Shown here: positions 41,545 through 50,309 of the stretch, piece after piece
Layout: every line of letters begins with the position of its first letter
Numbering within the stretch: position 1 is the stretch's first letter
Assembly: GCA_030491005.1 (NCBI GenBank)
Contig: JAKZMJ010000030.1
Coordinates: 228,449 to 292,448, forward strand
Source of the DNA: Sulfurospirillum sp.
GTDB lineage: Bacteria > Campylobacterota > Campylobacteria > Campylobacterales > Arcobacteraceae
Reading direction: 5' to 3'
DNA length: 64,000 nt
Notes under the pieces: model-generated
What the model saw: only the letters and a program-made list of their open reading frames with translations
What the model was told of the DNA's origin: nothing
The model's database searches: none
Made by a program: the position numbers and the translations under genes

Positions 41545-43917
41545 GTGAAAAATTTAGTAATAGTAGAGTCACCTGCAAAAGCAAGAACAATATCAAAATT
41601 CTTAGGAAGCAATTATACAGTTATGGCTTCTATGGGACATGTAAGAGATTTACCAAAATCTAAACTAGGCTTTGATCCAGATAATAATTTTGAGCCTAAG
41701 TATCTTTTATCTGTAGATAAACGAAAGGTAATTAGTGATTTAAAGAAACATATCAATAAAGATACCACTATTTATCTAGCTGCCGATGAAGATAGAGAGG
41801 GTGAAGCAATAGCTTGGCATTTAATACCTGCACTTAAAATTGAAAAAAACCCTATAAAAAGAATTGTATTTCATGAGATTACAAAAGAAGCTATATTAAA
41901 AGCTTTGAAAAATCCAAGAGAAGTAAATCAAGACTTAGTAGATGCACAACAAGCAAGGCGTATTTTAGATAGAGCCGTTGGTTATGAACTCTCTCCTTTA
42001 TTATGGAGAAAAGTAAGATATGGTTTAAGTGCAGGAAGAGTTCAAAGTGTAGCTGTTAAAATTATCGTTGATAGAGAAGAAGAAATTAGAGCATTTAATC
42101 CAGAAGAATTTTGGAAAATAAAAGCAGACTTTAAAAATCCCTTATTAAGAGCAGACTTAGTAAAAATAAATAAAAAAGTTACAAAAGTTAGAAATGAACA
42201 AGAAGCTAAAGAAATAGAAAACTCTATTAACGAAGGGGCATTTGTTTTAATAGATATTGAAGAAAAAGAAAGTAAAAGAAATCCTGCTGCTCCATTTACA
42301 ACGTCAACCTTACAACAAGAAGCAAGTAGAAAATTGGGATTTTCAGTCAAGCAAACTATGGTTATAGCTCAACAATTATATGAAGGAAATATTAGTAGTA
42401 TTTCTAATCATACAGGTGGGCTTATTACATATATGAGAACCGATTCATTAAATCTTTCAAAAACAGCTACCCAGATGGCAAAAAAAGTTATAGAACAAGA
42501 ATACGGAACGCAGTATTCTTTAGATAAACCAAGAGTTTATAAGTCAAAAGCAAAAGGTGCGCAAGAAGCTCATGAAGCAATTCGTCCTGTTAATTTAAGT
42601 CTAAAACCATCTGATATAAAGCTCAATTTAGATAATGCTCAATTTAAACTTTATTCATTAATTTGGAAACGAACCCTTGCTTCACAAATGAGTTTGGCAT
42701 TAATGGCAAATACAACATATAAAATTGAAGCTGGAAAAAATAAAGAATATGAATTTCAAAGCAAAGGTCAGAGAATTATTTTTGCTGGTTTTATGAAAGT
42801 TTATACAGAAGGAAGCGATAATCCAGAAACAGCACTTGATAGTACGGAGAAAATTCTTCCTGATATCAAAAAAAATACTATTTTAAACTTAGAAAAGTTA
42901 TCTTGTGAACAAAATTTTACAAAACCACCACCTAGATATACAGAAGCAGCTTTAGTTAAAAAACTTGAAAGTGAAGGCATTGGAAGACCTTCAACTTATG
43001 CTCCAACTATTTCAACAATTCAAGCACGGGAATATGTAGTTAAAACAGAAGATAAAAAATTAGCTCCAACACCAACTGGTGAAATTGTGAATTCTTTTTT
43101 AAGAGATCATTTTCATGAAGTTATAAACTTAGGTTTTACTGCACAAATTGAAGAAAAGTTTGATGATATTGCTATGGGCAAAATTGCTTGGCAAGATGTG
43201 ATGAAAGACTTTTATCATTCATTTAAAAAAACAGTAGATGAAAAAGATAAAAGTGTGAAAAAAGAAGACTATTTACAAGTGCGACTTTTAGGAGATGACC
43301 CCAAATCTGGTAAACCTATGAGTGCAAGAGTTGGAAGGTTTGGTCCTTTTGTTCAAATTGGTACAAAAGATGATGAAGAAAAACCAAAATTTGTAGCAAT
43401 TCCAAAAGAGCTTAATATGGATACTATTACAATAGATGAGGCATTGTTTTTATTTACTTTACCAAGACTTGTGGGACTTAATGATAAAGGCGAAGAAATA
43501 AAAGCAAATATTGGGAGATTTGGACCTTACTTACAAGTCAAAACAAATTATTTTTCATTAAAAGTTGATGACCCTTATACCATAGAACTAACAAGAGCCT
43601 TAGAAGTTATAGAAGAAATTACAATAGCAAAAGAAAAAGCTAGTATTAAAATTTTTGAAAAAGAAAAAATTTCTGTTTTATTGGGTAGGTATGGTGCTTA
43701 TATTAAATTTGATAGAAAAAACTACAAAATACCAAAAGGATTAGTTCCTGAAGATTTAAGTTTAGAAGAATGTGAAAAAATAATTAAAGATGATTCAAGA
43801 ACAAAAAGAGGAAAAAAAGTAGTAACTAAGACAGCAAAAAAAGTAGTAAAGAAAAAAACTACTACGAAAACTACTTCTAAAAAAAGTACAAAGCCTAGTA
43901 CAAAAAAGACTAGTTGA
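41545..43917 (+). CDS. topA: DNA topoisomerase I
   Basis: Type IA topoisomerase that relaxes negative supercoils. 790 residues. Toprim: VIVESPAKARTI (4-15) and DEDREGEAIAWH; the nucleophile is Tyr296 in TYMRTDS. The C-terminal part has GRFGPFVQIG and GRFGPYLQVK repeats and a very Lys/Thr-rich tail (KKVVKKKTTTKTT), with none of the Cys4 zinc fingers of enteric TopA. The start is GTG at 41545 with AAGGG upstream. Alone on its transcript or with bioB, 30 bases later. Confidence 0.97.
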   Translation: MKNLVIVESPAKARTISKFLGSNYTVMASMGHVRDLPKSKLGFDPDNNFEPKYLLSVDKRKVISDLKKHINKDTTIYLAADEDREGEAIAWHLIPALKIEKNPIKRIVFHEITKEAILKALKNPREVNQDLVDAQQARRILDRAVGYELSPLLWRKVRYGLSAGRVQSVAVKIIVDREEEIRAFNPEEFWKIKADFKNPLLRADLVKINKKVTKVRNEQEAKEIENSINEGAFVLIDIEEKESKRNPAAPFTTSTLQQEASRKLGFSVKQTMVIAQQLYEGNISSISNHTGGLITYMRTDSLNLSKTATQMAKKVIEQEYGTQYSLDKPRVYKSKAKGAQEAHEAIRPVNLSLKPSDIKLNLDNAQFKLYSLIWKRTLASQMSLALMANTTYKIEAGKNKEYEFQSKGQRIIFAGFMKVYTEGSDNPETALDSTEKILPDIKKNTILNLEKLSCEQNFTKPPPRYTEAALVKKLESEGIGRPSTYAPTISTIQAREYVVKTEDKKLAPTPTGEIVNSFLRDHFHEVINLGFTAQIEEKFDDIAMGKIAWQDVMKDFYHSFKKTVDEKDKSVKKEDYLQVRLLGDDPKSGKPMSARVGRFGPFVQIGTKDDEEKPKFVAIPKELNMDTITIDEALFLFTLPRLVGLNDKGEEIKANIGRFGPYLQVKTNYFSLKVDDPYTIELTRALEVIEEITIAKEKASIKIFEKEKISVLLGRYGAYIKFDRKNYKIPKGLVPEDLSLEECEKIIKDDSRTKRGKKVVTKTAKKVVKKKTTTKTTSKKSTKPSTKKTS

Positions 43918-43947
43918 AAATGAAAAAAATAATTTTAAAGAGCAAAG

Positions 43948-44802
43948 ATGAATAAAAATAAGAAAATATTTTTATGTGCTATTTGTAATATTGAAAGTGG
44001 TACATGTAATGAAGATTGTAAATTTTGTACACAAAGTGTAAAATATAAAGCTGATATACAAAGATATAAAAGCAAAGACATTGAGCAAATTATAAAAGAA
44101 GCAAAACAGGCTAAAAAAAATCAAGCCATAGGCTTTTGTTTAGTAACTGCTGGTAAAGGCTTAACTGATAAAAGACTTGAATTTGTATGTCAAGCAGCCT
44201 ATAGCGTTAAAAAATTAAATTTAGATCTTAAAATAATTGCTTGTAATGGTACAGCCTCACTTGAGCAATTATTGGAGTTAAAAAAAGCAGGAGTTAATAA
44301 CTACAATCATAATTTAGAAACATCAAGAGATTTTTATAAAAATATTTGCACAACTCACGAATGGGACGAAAGATATGAAACCTGTTTAAATGTTAATAAA
44401 TCTGGATTAAAATTAGTTTGTGGGGGAATATTTGGCTTAGGAGAGACACAAGAAGATAGAATATCAATGCTTAAGTCAATAGAATCTTTAAATCCTATGA
44501 ATGTACCTATTAATTTCTTTCACCCAAATGAAGCCTTACCTATAGTTAAAAACTCCATATCAAAAGAACAAGCTTTTTCTTTAATTACTTTAGCAAGGAA
44601 AATGATACCAAATGCTCATAAGATTATGATTGCAGGGGGTAGAGAGCTTATGTTTGGTGATGAACAATATGATGTGTTTAATAAAGGTGCTAATGCTATT
44701 GTTGTTGGCGATTATTTAACAACACAAGGTAAAACGCCAAGTGATGATATAACTGCGATTTTAAAAGCAGGATTTAGCATTGCAAAAGAATGTGATAGGT
44801 AA
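43948..44802 (+). CDS. bioB: Biotin synthase
   Basis: Radical SAM enzyme that inserts sulfur into dethiobiotin. 284 residues, shorter than the 330-350 of E. coli but typical of this phylum. The SAM iron-sulfur cluster cysteines are Cys20, Cys24 and Cys27 (CNEDCKFC), and YNHNLETSRDFYKNI and MIAGGRELMF are diagnostic for BioB; the last carries the Arg of the second cluster site. ATG follows AAAGAGC. birA at 31557 uses its product. Confidence 0.93.
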   Translation: MNKNKKIFLCAICNIESGTCNEDCKFCTQSVKYKADIQRYKSKDIEQIIKEAKQAKKNQAIGFCLVTAGKGLTDKRLEFVCQAAYSVKKLNLDLKIIACNGTASLEQLLELKKAGVNNYNHNLETSRDFYKNICTTHEWDERYETCLNVNKSGLKLVCGGIFGLGETQEDRISMLKSIESLNPMNVPINFFHPNEALPIVKNSISKEQAFSLITLARKMIPNAHKIMIAGGRELMFGDEQYDVFNKGANAIVVGDYLTTQGKTPSDDITAILKAGFSIAKECDR

Positions 44803-44815
44803 TTAGAGTTTGTAA

Positions 44816-45970
44816 ATGAGTGAAGAAATATTAATAATAATATCTATTTCGTTAATCATATTTGCCGCACCATTATTATCAAAATTACTTAGACTTCCTA
44901 CAATAACAATTGAGATTATGCTAGGTGCTGTTGCTGCATATTTTGCTTTTATTGTGGATCATGCAATTTTAAAATTAGTTGCAGAACTTGGGTTTTTATA
45001 TTTAATGTTTCTAGCTGGACTTGAAGTTGATTTGAAAAAACTTTTAAATATTTCATCAAGTCTTTTTAAAAAAGCTCTTTTATATAATGCTATTTTATTT
45101 TTATTTTCTGCTTTAATTACAAAATATTTTAACTTAAGTAATATTTTTATTGTTATTTTACCATTAATTTCTATTGGTTTATTAGCTACTTTAAAAAAAG
45201 AATATGGAGATGTACCATGGATACGTTTATCAATTATAGTAGGTTTAATTGGTGAAATAATTTCTATCATGGCATTAACTACTGTATCGGCAGTTTTAGA
45301 ATTTGGTTTAAATTGGGAGTTTTATAAAACAATTATTTTATTTATTCTTTTTATATCCTCAATGTTCTTTTTGTATAAATTATTTCATAATGTAATGTGG
45401 TGGTATCCTGAAATTAAAACTTACTTAATGCCAAAACAAGACCATCAAGAACAAGATATACGAATTTCTATGGCAATATTTTTTCTAATGATTGCCGTAA
45501 TGATGTATTTAAACCTAGAAGTGGCTTTTGGTGCATTTGTTGCAGGTACATTTATAACAACATTTTTTGAAAAACATAATAAAGAACTTTCTAGTAAATT
45601 AGAACATTTTGGCTTTGGTTGGCTTGTTCCTATATTTTTTATTTATGTTGGTTCTTCTTTTGAATTAGATGTTTTGTTAAAAGATGGCTTACTTAAAAAA
45701 TCATTTTTAATAGTAGCATCAATGATAAGCATTAGATTAATAGCATCATTGTTATTTATAAAAGATTTAGGAAGAGAGAAATTCTTTTTAATAGGCTTGT
45801 CTCATTCTATGCCTTTAACTCTTTTAATAGCAGTTGCTACTTTAGCTTATCATAATCATTCAATTACTCAATACTATTACTATGCCTTTATCTTAGCAGC
45901 TATCTTAGAAGTTTTAATAGTTATGATAACAATCAAATCTTTATCCAATATTATGAAGCTAAAACTTTAA
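44816..45970 (+). CDS. Cation:proton antiporter (CPA2, Kef/NapA type)
   Basis: Inner-membrane sodium or potassium/proton exchanger. 384 residues with about 10-12 membrane segments. Early segment LLRLPTITIEIMLGAVAAYF and the following FLYLMFLAGLEVDLKKLL (about 60-77) are classical for the Kef/NapA group, and VPIFFIYVGSSFELDVL (about 274-290) for its core helix. The cytoplasmic nucleotide-binding TrkA-N domain of KefB/C is missing. The ion cannot be told from the sequence. It starts 13 bases after bioB. Confidence 0.9.
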   Translation: MSEEILIIISISLIIFAAPLLSKLLRLPTITIEIMLGAVAAYFAFIVDHAILKLVAELGFLYLMFLAGLEVDLKKLLNISSSLFKKALLYNAILFLFSALITKYFNLSNIFIVILPLISIGLLATLKKEYGDVPWIRLSIIVGLIGEIISIMALTTVSAVLEFGLNWEFYKTIILFILFISSMFFLYKLFHNVMWWYPEIKTYLMPKQDHQEQDIRISMAIFFLMIAVMMYLNLEVAFGAFVAGTFITTFFEKHNKELSSKLEHFGFGWLVPIFFIYVGSSFELDVLLKDGLLKKSFLIVASMISIRLIASLLFIKDLGREKFFLIGLSHSMPLTLLIAVATLAYHNHSITQYYYYAFILAAILEVLIVMITIKSLSNIMKLKL

Positions 45971-45995
45971 AAAAGTAAAAGCATACATTCTAGTT

Positions 45996-46724
45996 CTATT
46001 TATTTACTATACTAATTAGCTTATCTTTATATGTTATTTTATAATTCTTTGGTATTTTTTTTACTTTTATTGCAAGTCTAAAAAATCCATATCTGTAATG
46101 ATTACCAACTGTTATATTTTGGTAATTAGATGATTCTAAATCAACTCTTTTAGTTAAAAACGCAACTCTAGCTTTATAATCTATAACAATTTTTTTACTC
46201 TTTGGAAGTATAAATTTTTTCAATATTTTGTATTGTGAATAAATTTTTATTTCATTATCGGTAAATTCAACTTTTAAAAATGGTAAGATAGTCTTTTGAT
46301 AAGATACATCACTTCTTGGTTTTACATAAATAATTTGGTCTTTTTTAATAGCTTGCTTAATAATTTTTTTAGTTGTATTTAAAGATTGCATTTGAGCTTT
46401 TTTAATTAATGCTTTTACTTTTGTTTCTGTTAGTACAGTTTTGCTCTTCTTTTGTACTTTTGCTATATTCATTTTCTCTTCTATTTTTCTTTTAACTGTT
46501 TTATTATTGTTATTTTTTGCTTTTATAGCCTGTTCTTTAATTATCTTTTGTATTTTCTCAATATATTTTTTTTCTAATAATTCACTAGTATAATTTTCTT
46601 CTATCTCAATTAATCGTGCGACTTCTTCTTCATAAGCATCAGTTGCTTCAAAAGGATTTTCTCTCGCATTTAACACATTTGCTTGTAATAATACAATTAA
46701 TGTAAATAATAATAACTTTTTCAT
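45996..46724 (-). CDS. Exported protein with C-terminal AMIN-type domain
   Basis: Secreted protein of 242 residues. Signal peptide MKKLLLFTLIVLLQANVLNA (1-20), a Lys/Ala/Glu-rich helical region (35-125), then a beta-rich C-terminal domain from about 140 (ILPFLKVEFTDNEIKIYSQYKI) resembling the AMIN domain, which targets proteins to peptidoglycan or division sites. Its ATG overlaps the end of the FtsB-like gene by one base, in line with an envelope or division role. This is inferred from position and general form. Confidence 0.7.
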   Translation of the reverse strand: MKKLLLFTLIVLLQANVLNARENPFEATDAYEEEVARLIEIEENYTSELLEKKYIEKIQKIIKEQAIKAKNNNNKTVKRKIEEKMNIAKVQKKSKTVLTETKVKALIKKAQMQSLNTTKKIIKQAIKKDQIIYVKPRSDVSYQKTILPFLKVEFTDNEIKIYSQYKILKKFILPKSKKIVIDYKARVAFLTKRVDLESSNYQNITVGNHYRYGFFRLAIKVKKIPKNYKITYKDKLISIVNK

Positions 46725-46963
46725 TAGTCTGGCTCCAAATTTTTTAATTCAAAATATTCTTTTTGTAGTCTTGCATTATTTTCTTGTAATTTAAGAATTT
46801 CTATTTTTAAATATTCTTTTTTATCCCTTAAAGAAGTTAATACTTCTAAGGAATTATTTCCAAATAATATAGTTGCTACATGATAACTAAACAATATAGT
46901 TATTATAATAGAAATTATTGAAATAAGCATAAATTTTTTTATATTAAAAATAAGATTCTTCAT
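46724..46963 (-). CDS. FtsB/DivIC-like septum formation protein
   Basis: 79 residues: a short cytoplasmic start, one membrane helix (about 12-32), then a coiled coil of heptads (LRDKKEYLKIEILKLQENNARLQKEYFELKNL). This is the architecture of FtsB/DivIC, which bridges FtsL and FtsQ in the divisome. It lies 9 bases downstream of eno; the eno-ftsB pairing is common in Proteobacteria, which supports the call. Sequence similarity alone would not be decisive. Confidence 0.8.
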   Translation of the reverse strand: MKNLIFNIKKFMLISIISIIITILFSYHVATILFGNNSLEVLTSLRDKKEYLKIEILKLQENNARLQKEYFELKNLEPD

Positions 46964-46972
46964 TGTAAACTT

Positions 46973-48241
46973 CTAAAAAATTTCTTTTCCCAAATACTCA
47001 GAATAAGAAATTTCTGTTCCAATTTCTAAAAGCCTATTATATTTAGCAATTCTATCACTTCTTGATGTACTTCCTGTTTTAATTTGACCACAATTAAGTG
47101 CCACAGCAAAATCAGCTATAAAAGTATCTTCACTTTCACCACTTCTATGACTCATTACACAAGTATAATTATTTCTTTGTGCAAGTCTAATAGTTAGCAT
47201 GGTTTCGCTTATTGTTCCTATTTGATTTGGTTTAATTAAAATAGAATTTGCTATATTCTTTTTTATTCCTTCATTTAAAATTGAAGCATTTGTAACAAAT
47301 AAATCATCGCCTACTAGTTGAATTTTAGCTCCAAGTTCTTGTGTCAATATTTTCCAGCCAGTCCAGTCATCTTCGCCTAAGCCATCTTCAATAGAAACAA
47401 TAGGATATTTGTCACATAAATTTACATAATATTGAACTAACTCTTTGCTTGTAAGTTTTTTGTTTTCTGATTTTAATACATATAAACCATCTTCATTTAT
47501 AAGCTCAGAAGCAGCAACATCAAGGGCAAGGGCTATTTGTTCCCCTGCTTTATAACCAGCTTTAGATATTGCTTTCATAATTACTTCTAAGGGTTCTTCA
47601 TTTGATTTTAAATTTGGAGCAAATCCACCTTCATCACCAACAGCTGTTGATTCTTTCATATCATTAATAATAGTTTTTAATGTTTGGTATATTTCAGAAA
47701 CTGCTCTTAAGCTTTCATTAAAATCTTCAAAGCCAATAGGTATAATCATATATTCTTGGAAATCAACAGAGTTATTAGCATGCTCTCCTCCATTTATTAT
47801 ATTAAACATAGGAACAGGCATAGTCATAGCATTTGCACCTCCTAAATATCTATATAATGGAATATCAAGTGATGAAGCAGCTGCACGGGCAAGAGCCATA
47901 GACACACCTAAAACAGCATTTGCACCAAGCTTGGCATAGTTTGATGTTCCATCAATTTCTTTCATGCAAGCATCTAATTGTGCTTGATTATAAGGACTCA
48001 TTCCTAATAATTCATCGCATATTAATGTGTTTACATTTTCTACTGCTTTTAATACACCTTTTCCCATGTATCTTTTATCACCATCTCTTAATTCTAATGC
48101 TTCTCTTTTTCCTGTACTAGCCCCACTTGGAACTATTGCACTTGCTTTTGTGCCATCACTTAATACAACCGTTGCCCTAACTGTTGGGTTTCCTCTTGAA
48201 TCCATAACCTCATCAGCATAAACATTATCAATAAATATCAC
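46973..48241 (-). CDS. eno: Enolase
   Basis: Converts 2-phosphoglycerate to phosphoenolpyruvate. 422 residues. [16 protein letters not shown] near the start, [10 protein letters not shown] in the middle, the metal-binding [11 protein letters not shown] and [10 protein letters not shown], and the signature [10 protein letters not shown] and [17 protein letters not shown] near the end are all present. Pyruvate kinase, the next glycolytic enzyme, lies immediately upstream in transcription (67 bases away). Confidence 0.98.
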   Translation of the reverse strand: MIFIDNVYADEVMDSRGNPTVRATVVLSDGTKASAIVPSGASTGKREALELRDGDKRYMGKGVLKAVENVNTLICDELLGMSPYNQAQLDACMKEIDGTSNYAKLGANAVLGVSMALARAAASSLDIPLYRYLGGANAMTMPVPMFNIINGGEHANNSVDFQEYMIIPIGFEDFNESLRAVSEIYQTLKTIINDMKESTAVGDEGGFAPNLKSNEEPLEVIMKAISKAGYKAGEQIALALDVAASELINEDGLYVLKSENKKLTSKELVQYYVNLCDKYPIVSIEDGLGEDDWTGWKILTQELGAKIQLVGDDLFVTNASILNEGIKKNIANSILIKPNQIGTISETMLTIRLAQRNNYTCVMSHRSGESEDTFIADFAVALNCGQIKTGSTSRSDRIAKYNRLLEIGTEISYSEYLGKEIF

Positions 48242-48308
48242 TAAGTTCTCCTTGTATAAAAATAATTAAATATAATTATTATATCTAAAATGCTATTTGT
48301 ATGTTCTT

Positions 48309-49748
48309 TTATAATTTTAAATTTAAATAATATGAAATTTCACTTTTATTTAAAACTTTTATAATATTTGTACTTCCTGGAATTCCTGCTGGATAACCAA
48401 CTGTAAGGACATAAGGACCATTATAATCTAATAACTTTTTTTCATCTAAAGTTTTAAGCATTTTTCCTATCATCTTGTTACTATGACCTTCTTTAACAGT
48501 ACCAATAGCATTAACGCCCCAAGCAAGACACAAAGAACTAAGAACTCTTTTTTTATGAGTAAAAGCTAGAATAGGAGTTTTAGGTCTATATCGCGACATT
48601 CGTATAGCACTTTGCCCTGAAGATGTTAAAGCCAAAATACCTTTTGCATTTATATCATCAGCTAATTTTGTAGCTGTGGCTTGAATAACATCAGAAGTAT
48701 CTAAATAATTCATTTTATATTGTTTTACATAATTATAAATTTCTTCAGCATTTCTAATAATATGGCTCATGGTCTGAACTACATTTGCAGGATTATTACC
48801 TATTGCACTTTCTTCACTAAGCATTACAGCATCTGTTCCATCTAAAACAGCATTTGCTACATCTGAAACCTCTGCTCTTGTAGCTCTTTCATTTGTAGTC
48901 ATTGATAAAAGCATTTGTGTTGCAGTTATTACAGGTTTTGAAGCTTCATTTGCTTTTTTGATAAGTTGTTTTTGAATATTTGGAACTTCATAATATGGAA
49001 CTTCTATTCCTAAATCCCCACGTGCCACCATAAGTCCATCACTTGCTTCTAAAATTTCATCAATGTTAGAAATTGCATCAAATTTTTCAATTTTTGCTAT
49101 TAATTTTCCTTTATATCCATTTAATAGTTTTCTTGCATGTAACATATCTTCTTTATTTTGAACAAAAGAAATAGCAAAATAATCAACTTTATGCTCTATG
49201 CCCCAAGCTATATCTTTTTCATCTTTTGTAGTAATTACATTAATATCTATTACAGTATTTGGAAAATTTATTCCCTTTCTTGAGCTTAATATTCCTGCAT
49301 TTTCTATTTTTGCAACTATTTCATTTCCTACTTGAATGATTTTTGCTCTAATAGTGCCATCGTATAAATATATATATTCATTGATTTTGACTTTTTGTAG
49401 AAGTTCAGGATAGTTTATTGATACTATATATTTATTGTCTTCTTGTTTATATCCTACAATTTCATCTTTTATAAAGGTTATTTCATCGTTTTTTTCTAAA
49501 ACAAAATGTTCTTTTAAATCTCCAATTCGCACCTTAGGACCTGAAATATCTTGTAAAATACCAACACTTGTATCTTGGTTTTTCATAGCTGTTTTTATGT
49601 TATTTAATGTTTTAAGATGATACTCATGGCTTCCATGCGAAAAATTTAATCTAAATATATTAGCACCTGCTTTGATTAAATCTTCTATAATTTCTACTGT
49701 ATCACTTTTAGGACCCAATGTTGCTAGAATTTTTGTTTTTTTATCCAT
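48309..49748 (-). CDS. pyk: Pyruvate kinase
   Basis: Transfers phosphate from phosphoenolpyruvate to ADP. 479 residues. KILATLGPKSDTVEII at the start, LNFSHGSHEYH for the active-site Arg region, KIEKFDAISNIDEILEASDGLMVARGDLGIE as the pyruvate kinase signature, and VITATQMLLSM follow in normal order; the C-terminal regulatory domain (from about 350) is intact. It runs divergently from the small gene at 49944, with a short inverted repeat in the gap. Confidence 0.97.
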   Translation of the reverse strand: MDKKTKILATLGPKSDTVEIIEDLIKAGANIFRLNFSHGSHEYHLKTLNNIKTAMKNQDTSVGILQDISGPKVRIGDLKEHFVLEKNDEITFIKDEIVGYKQEDNKYIVSINYPELLQKVKINEYIYLYDGTIRAKIIQVGNEIVAKIENAGILSSRKGINFPNTVIDINVITTKDEKDIAWGIEHKVDYFAISFVQNKEDMLHARKLLNGYKGKLIAKIEKFDAISNIDEILEASDGLMVARGDLGIEVPYYEVPNIQKQLIKKANEASKPVITATQMLLSMTTNERATRAEVSDVANAVLDGTDAVMLSEESAIGNNPANVVQTMSHIIRNAEEIYNYVKQYKMNYLDTSDVIQATATKLADDINAKGILALTSSGQSAIRMSRYRPKTPILAFTHKKRVLSSLCLAWGVNAIGTVKEGHSNKMIGKMLKTLDEKKLLDYNGPYVLTVGYPAGIPGSTNIIKVLNKSEISYYLNLKL

Positions 49749-49813
49749 ACAATTTCCTTTATTAGTATTTATTTTTTAAGTTTTATTTGTCCAAGTTAGG
49801 AATTATTAATAAC

Positions 49814-49833
49814 TTATTGCAATAATGCAATAA
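49814..49833. promoter_or_regulatory. Inverted repeat in the pyk divergent promoter region
   Basis: Arms TTATTGCA (49814-49821) and TGCAATAA (49826-49833) around ATAA, 66 bases before the pyk start and 111 before the opposite gene. The size and symmetry fit a dimeric regulator binding site, but no regulator was identified. Confidence 0.35.
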
Positions 49834-49943
49834 AAATCTCTTTTAATAAAGATTAAAGACACATAGACTACAATATTTTTTCTAAATGCCAAATTAAACT
49901 TTTTTTAACTACAATGTGTTTTTATAATAAAGGCGATATATAT

Positions 49944-50309
49944 ATGTCAAATAAACTTGAAAAATCAAGAAAAAGAGTTTCTAGTAAAAAAGAAGAAAAA
50001 TATAAAATGGATATTTTAATCATCTTAGATATTATTGATTTAGAAGATAAAAATACTTTTGAAAAACATATAGTAAAAGAAGGTTTTACGGTAGTTGAAA
50101 ACGAAAGATTTGTTTATACAGGTACATCAACGACCTCATCTTTTGCAAGTAAAGCTTATATCTTAGAAGTTTTTAAAAAAGCCTTAGAAAAAACTAGGTT
50201 TCAAAGTGCGAATATGGTATTTTTATTAAATGAGATGCCTTATCCTCCTTATATTTATAACAAACAGACAAATGAATTTGATTTAAAAGAAGAGTATCTT
50301 AGTGAATAA
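49944..50309 (+). CDS. Small conserved-looking protein of unknown function before mfd
   Basis: 121 residues with no signal peptide or membrane segment: a basic N-terminus (LEKSRKRVSSKKEEK) and then a compact alpha/beta part (KMDILIILDIIDLEDKNTFEKHIVKEGF). TSTTSSFASKAYILEVFKKALEKTRF resembles a helix-rich ending. I do not recognise the family. ATG at 49944 has AAAGG 8 bases upstream; an in-frame ATG 30 bases earlier has none. The stop overlaps mfd by 8 bases, so the two genes are co-translated and may work together. Confidence 0.8.
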   Translation: MSNKLEKSRKRVSSKKEEKYKMDILIILDIIDLEDKNTFEKHIVKEGFTVVENERFVYTGTSTTSSFASKAYILEVFKKALEKTRFQSANMVFLLNEMPYPPYIYNKQTNEFDLKEEYLSE

